A DNA stretch of 64,000 nt, taken from assembly GCF_048128805.1 (NCBI RefSeq), contig NC_135997.1, positions 15,136,116 through 15,200,115 on the forward strand. Direction: 5' to 3'. The DNA comes from Centroberyx gerrardi. Taxonomy: Eukaryota; Chordata; Actinopteri; Beryciformes; Berycidae. This document shows positions 57,433 through 64,000 of this stretch, piece by piece. Made by a program: the position numbers and the translations under genes. A model generated the notes under the pieces. That model saw nothing but the letters and a program-made list of their open reading frames with translations, was not told the DNA's origin and did no database searches. Each line of letters begins with the position of its first letter. Positions within the stretch are counted from its first letter, which is position 1.

Positions 57433-58440
57433 AGGGGTGGACAAAATAATCCAAACACCTAATATATGAATATCAAGTACAAAATACAAGTCCTGAACTG
57501 TGTGTTTTGGGATATTGGACAGTTCTTCAAGAAGGAAAACCTCTAGTTCTTTGAGGGATGAAATCTACTTCACACTCTGCGCTCCAGAACTTCCCATAAA
57601 GGTTCAGTGATGTTTAGATCTGATCGAAGGGAAGACCATGGAAGATGTTTGTCTTCATCCTGCCATCCAATGAGACTTTGAATTTTGTCTTTAAGTTCTT
57701 ATGCATTTTATACTTGTGCAGAAGATTAGTGCATAAAAGTAACTGTCTTTACAATTATTTACTTCACACTCGTCTTTTGGCCTGACAACATATTGTAACA
57801 TTAATTGTCCAACAGATGAGAGAGGTCGATTTAAAGACCGCAAATGTGGATTATCTTGTAGTATGTGGATCAGAATGATCCTATCTAATAATATTTTTGA
57901 AAACTGTCCAAAAATCAGCAAAATCAGTCTGATCCTGGATTGCAAAAAGGGATTAAAAGATCTTTATAATTCTGATCCAGATTTTAAAAAATTGAAAACT
58001 AAGCCCTGGTGTTCATGAAACCACTCTTGAATTTGGGGCACTGGCATCTTGGAATATGTTTGAATGTGGGAACATCATGAGGGAACAGTTTTTGCACCAC
58101 AGGATGCTCCCGGTCCAGCTGTACAATGGCCTCATATTCCTTGGCTGTTATACATCCATGCAGAACAATCACTGGACCTAATGTTTCACAAGAGACAGCT
58201 GTTTCACAGTTGGCAATAGACAGGTTTAAAGCATCAAAATGTAAAACTATCCATGTGGAAAAAGAGTGAAACAGACTCATCCGACCGGTTATACTGGTTT
58301 GTGTGTTGGCCTTGGATACCAGCTGTTTCCGAATGGCAGCCATGCCTTCAATAGTCACTTTGTGCAGCTCACAGTGTGCCATTTCTGTTAAGACTGTGTC
58401 AATTCTGCGGTCATTTCTGATGCCATAGGTTTTTAGCAAC
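57433..58440 (-). mobile_element. Tc1/mariner transposon remnant
   Basis: The minus-strand frame 57999-58439 carries VIVLHGCITAKEYEAIV, HPVVQKLFPHDVPTF and PKFKSGFMNT, resembling the central catalytic part of fish Tc1-like transposases (ITAKEYEAIL, HPMVQKLFP, then the DNAPIH stretch). The catalytic DNAPIH box is not present in recognisable form, so it is inactive. Sequence to the left (57436, GGTGGACAAAATAATCC) resembles a Tc1 inverted-repeat end. A matching end was not found on the right. An unrelated stretch near 57770-57950 may be a later insertion. Confidence 0.7.
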
Positions 58441-58725
58441 TAGGCCTATCTTGTTAAGTGTCCATCAATCCCTGAGTGCCGAGCAGGGGCGTGCAGAGAG
58501 TTCTTCAGGGGCTCAAATGAAAAAAGGGGCATCTACAGTGTCAAACAGTCTGTGGAAGAATCTCTGTGTTTTAGGAGTGCAGCAATACGGTGTTGTTATA
58601 TCCCTTTACTTTACTCATCTGTTATATTTGCTTCCATCTCTTGTCTTTCTGTCTCACTGTCCTCTTCTTTCTCCCCCTCATCTCTCTGCATTTCTGTCTG
58701 CCTGTGCTAAATATTAAATACAATA

Positions 58726-58807
<82 letters not shown>

Positions 58808-59880
58808 CTTAGTGATGAATACTCAATTATCTTATTATATTTCTATCATTATAGCACAAGCTGAAGACTCTAAACAAAATGTAACAATCTTTATTGGATA
58901 GATTTTAAGATAAAGTTACTAAATCTATTTTTTTCCTTGCATGATGAAGGTAGGTTAGCTGCCCTGCCACCGTCTGACTCCCCAGTCTGCCTCTCACCTG
59001 TTGTGTTGAGTCCCTCTAGCTGCCTTCTGCTTTACTTTCTCTTTTACTTTCGCCCTTCTTGCTTTCGAGGGCGTCTTGCAGCCACTCACTATATAATATG
59101 TAAAATGAAAAAATAATGTTTTGCAAATGTTTGCAATAGTCAATTTGGTCCAAGTTTCAGTTAGCTACACTGATTCATTGATAGCCTACATGCTACGAAA
59201 TAATTGCAGGATATGTGATTTTTTGCCAGGTTTAACTAATGACTGCAACTATTAAACTAACCGATACCTATCACAGTCTCCCTGGCTCGTTGTCCTCCTG
59301 CTCTGTGATTCTGTTGATAGCGCAGCTCTGTCGGGGGGAGGGGGGGTGCGGGGGTCCACATGTGAGAAGGACAGAGAAAGGGGCAATGCACTGTGCACTG
59401 TGCAAACAACTCATTTGTGTTTTGCAGTTGCTCAAATACTTATGCTCGTATCGCTACAATTTATTAACTATTCGGAAAATGCCTAAAATAAAATAATACA
59501 TTTAGATCGGAAGGGGCATTTTGTTCAATTAAGGGAAAAGGGGCAGGTGCCCAAGCACCCATAGTAAAAAAAAAAAAGTAATAAATTGCTTTTAGCTATT
59601 ATGCACCTTATGAATGCTTGCTATGGAAACTTCAGGAGAAAATAAAATAAAATATGTAGATGCAAATCTATTAGTATTATAATTATACTGATGTACTATA
59701 CTTTTTGCTGTTGCTTGTAAACAATGCCCACTTGAAGATGCTCTTTGCTCTTTTATTTGATCTTGTTTCCTTCTTTTAATTTCTATTCATTCGTGCATTA
59801 GGAGAACATCTCCACAATGTTTTTTGCTGCATGTCTTCTTTTCTAACTTCAGGGGGGACTCTTCCGTGATGTGCACTGAG
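58441..59880. other. Repeat-like intergenic DNA with (TA)n tract
   Basis: No gene seen. AGGGGC-rich ends (GAGCAGGGGCGTGCAG at 58490 and AAAGGGGCAGGTGCCC near 59540) bracket about 1.1 kb and may be the borders of another degenerate element, but the ends are not clear inverted repeats and no target duplication was found. A (TA)n microsatellite lies at about 58728-58806. Confidence 0.4.
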
Positions 59881-60012
59881 CTGGCCGGACATAATTTCCG
59901 GAACACCGAGTATGTTTGTTTCTCAGCGGAAGTAGCCGCGGACTCTAAACCACGGGGTGTTGTTGAGCAAGTTGAATAAAAACAACAGAAAGTGGATTTT
60001 TCGTCCTCCAAG
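59880..60012 (+). promoter_or_regulatory. ctr9: Putative ctr9 core promoter and 5' UTR
   Basis: Directly upstream of the ctr9 ATG. It contains ETS-type motifs (GCGGAAGTAG at 59927-59936 and TTTCCGG at 59895-59901), no TATA box, and local GC enrichment (GTAGCCGCGG). This is the usual build of a housekeeping promoter. Transcription start position unknown. Confidence 0.4.
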
Positions 60013-63946
<3,934 letters not shown>

Positions 63947-64000
63947 TAAATGGTATTGATTAGCTCTCACACTTTAATGGTATTGCCAAATACTTGATGA

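Noticed and set aside
58490-59560. Possible complete transposon with AGGGGC ends
   Set aside because: The ends are not inverted repeats by eye and no target duplication was found, so it is listed only as repeat-like DNA.

Overview
The window looks like nuclear DNA of a ray-finned (teleost) fish. It carries intron-rich vertebrate genes with short introns, many CA/GT and GA microsatellites, and remnants of LINE, Tc1/mariner and hAT elements. The gene order AMPD3 - LYVE1 - IRAG1 (MRVI1) - CTR9 matches human chromosome 11p15 as I remember it. No operons, CRISPR arrays or bacterial features are present. All gene models below were built by reading exons, splice sites and codon phase by eye; no alignment was run.

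Layout. 1-6061: 5' flank of ampd3, noncoding, with simple repeats and a CCTAGCAACCAC-type minisatellite. 6062-17441 (+): ampd3, AMP deaminase 3, 14 coding exons plus an upstream alternative first coding exon at 6062-6083; an internally deleted LINE lies between the two first exons. 18504-21543 (-): lyve1, a single-pass Link-domain hyaluronan receptor, 6 exons, convergent with ampd3. 23477-55637 (-): irag1. 56071-60012: intergenic, with a Tc1/mariner remnant and a putative ctr9 promoter. 60013-63871 (+): the first 12 exons (624 codons) of ctr9, a PAF1-complex TPR subunit, which runs off the right edge.

The main result is irag1. The known IRAG1 core (PKG-I-beta docking segment, RRVS phosphosite, coiled coil, C-terminal tail anchor) lies at 23.5-38.1 kb. 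From 49.2 to 55.6 kb on the same strand are 17 more exons encoding a KASH5/LRMP-type EF-hand-like domain followed by long coiled coils. This upstream block has no stop codon or membrane anchor of its own. All 38 coding exons join in consistent phase into one reading frame of 5070 nt (1689 aa), about twice the human IRAG1 length I recall. I infer one gene that joins a KASH5-type N-terminus to the IRAG tail-anchored C-terminus, probably with a shorter internal isoform.

The genes are not a pathway. AMPD3 acts in purine metabolism, LYVE1 in lymphatic hyaluronan binding, IRAG1 in NO/cGMP control of IP3-receptor calcium release at the ER, and CTR9 in transcription elongation. They sit together by old synteny. 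RNF141, which lies between AMPD3 and LYVE1 in human, is not visible here.
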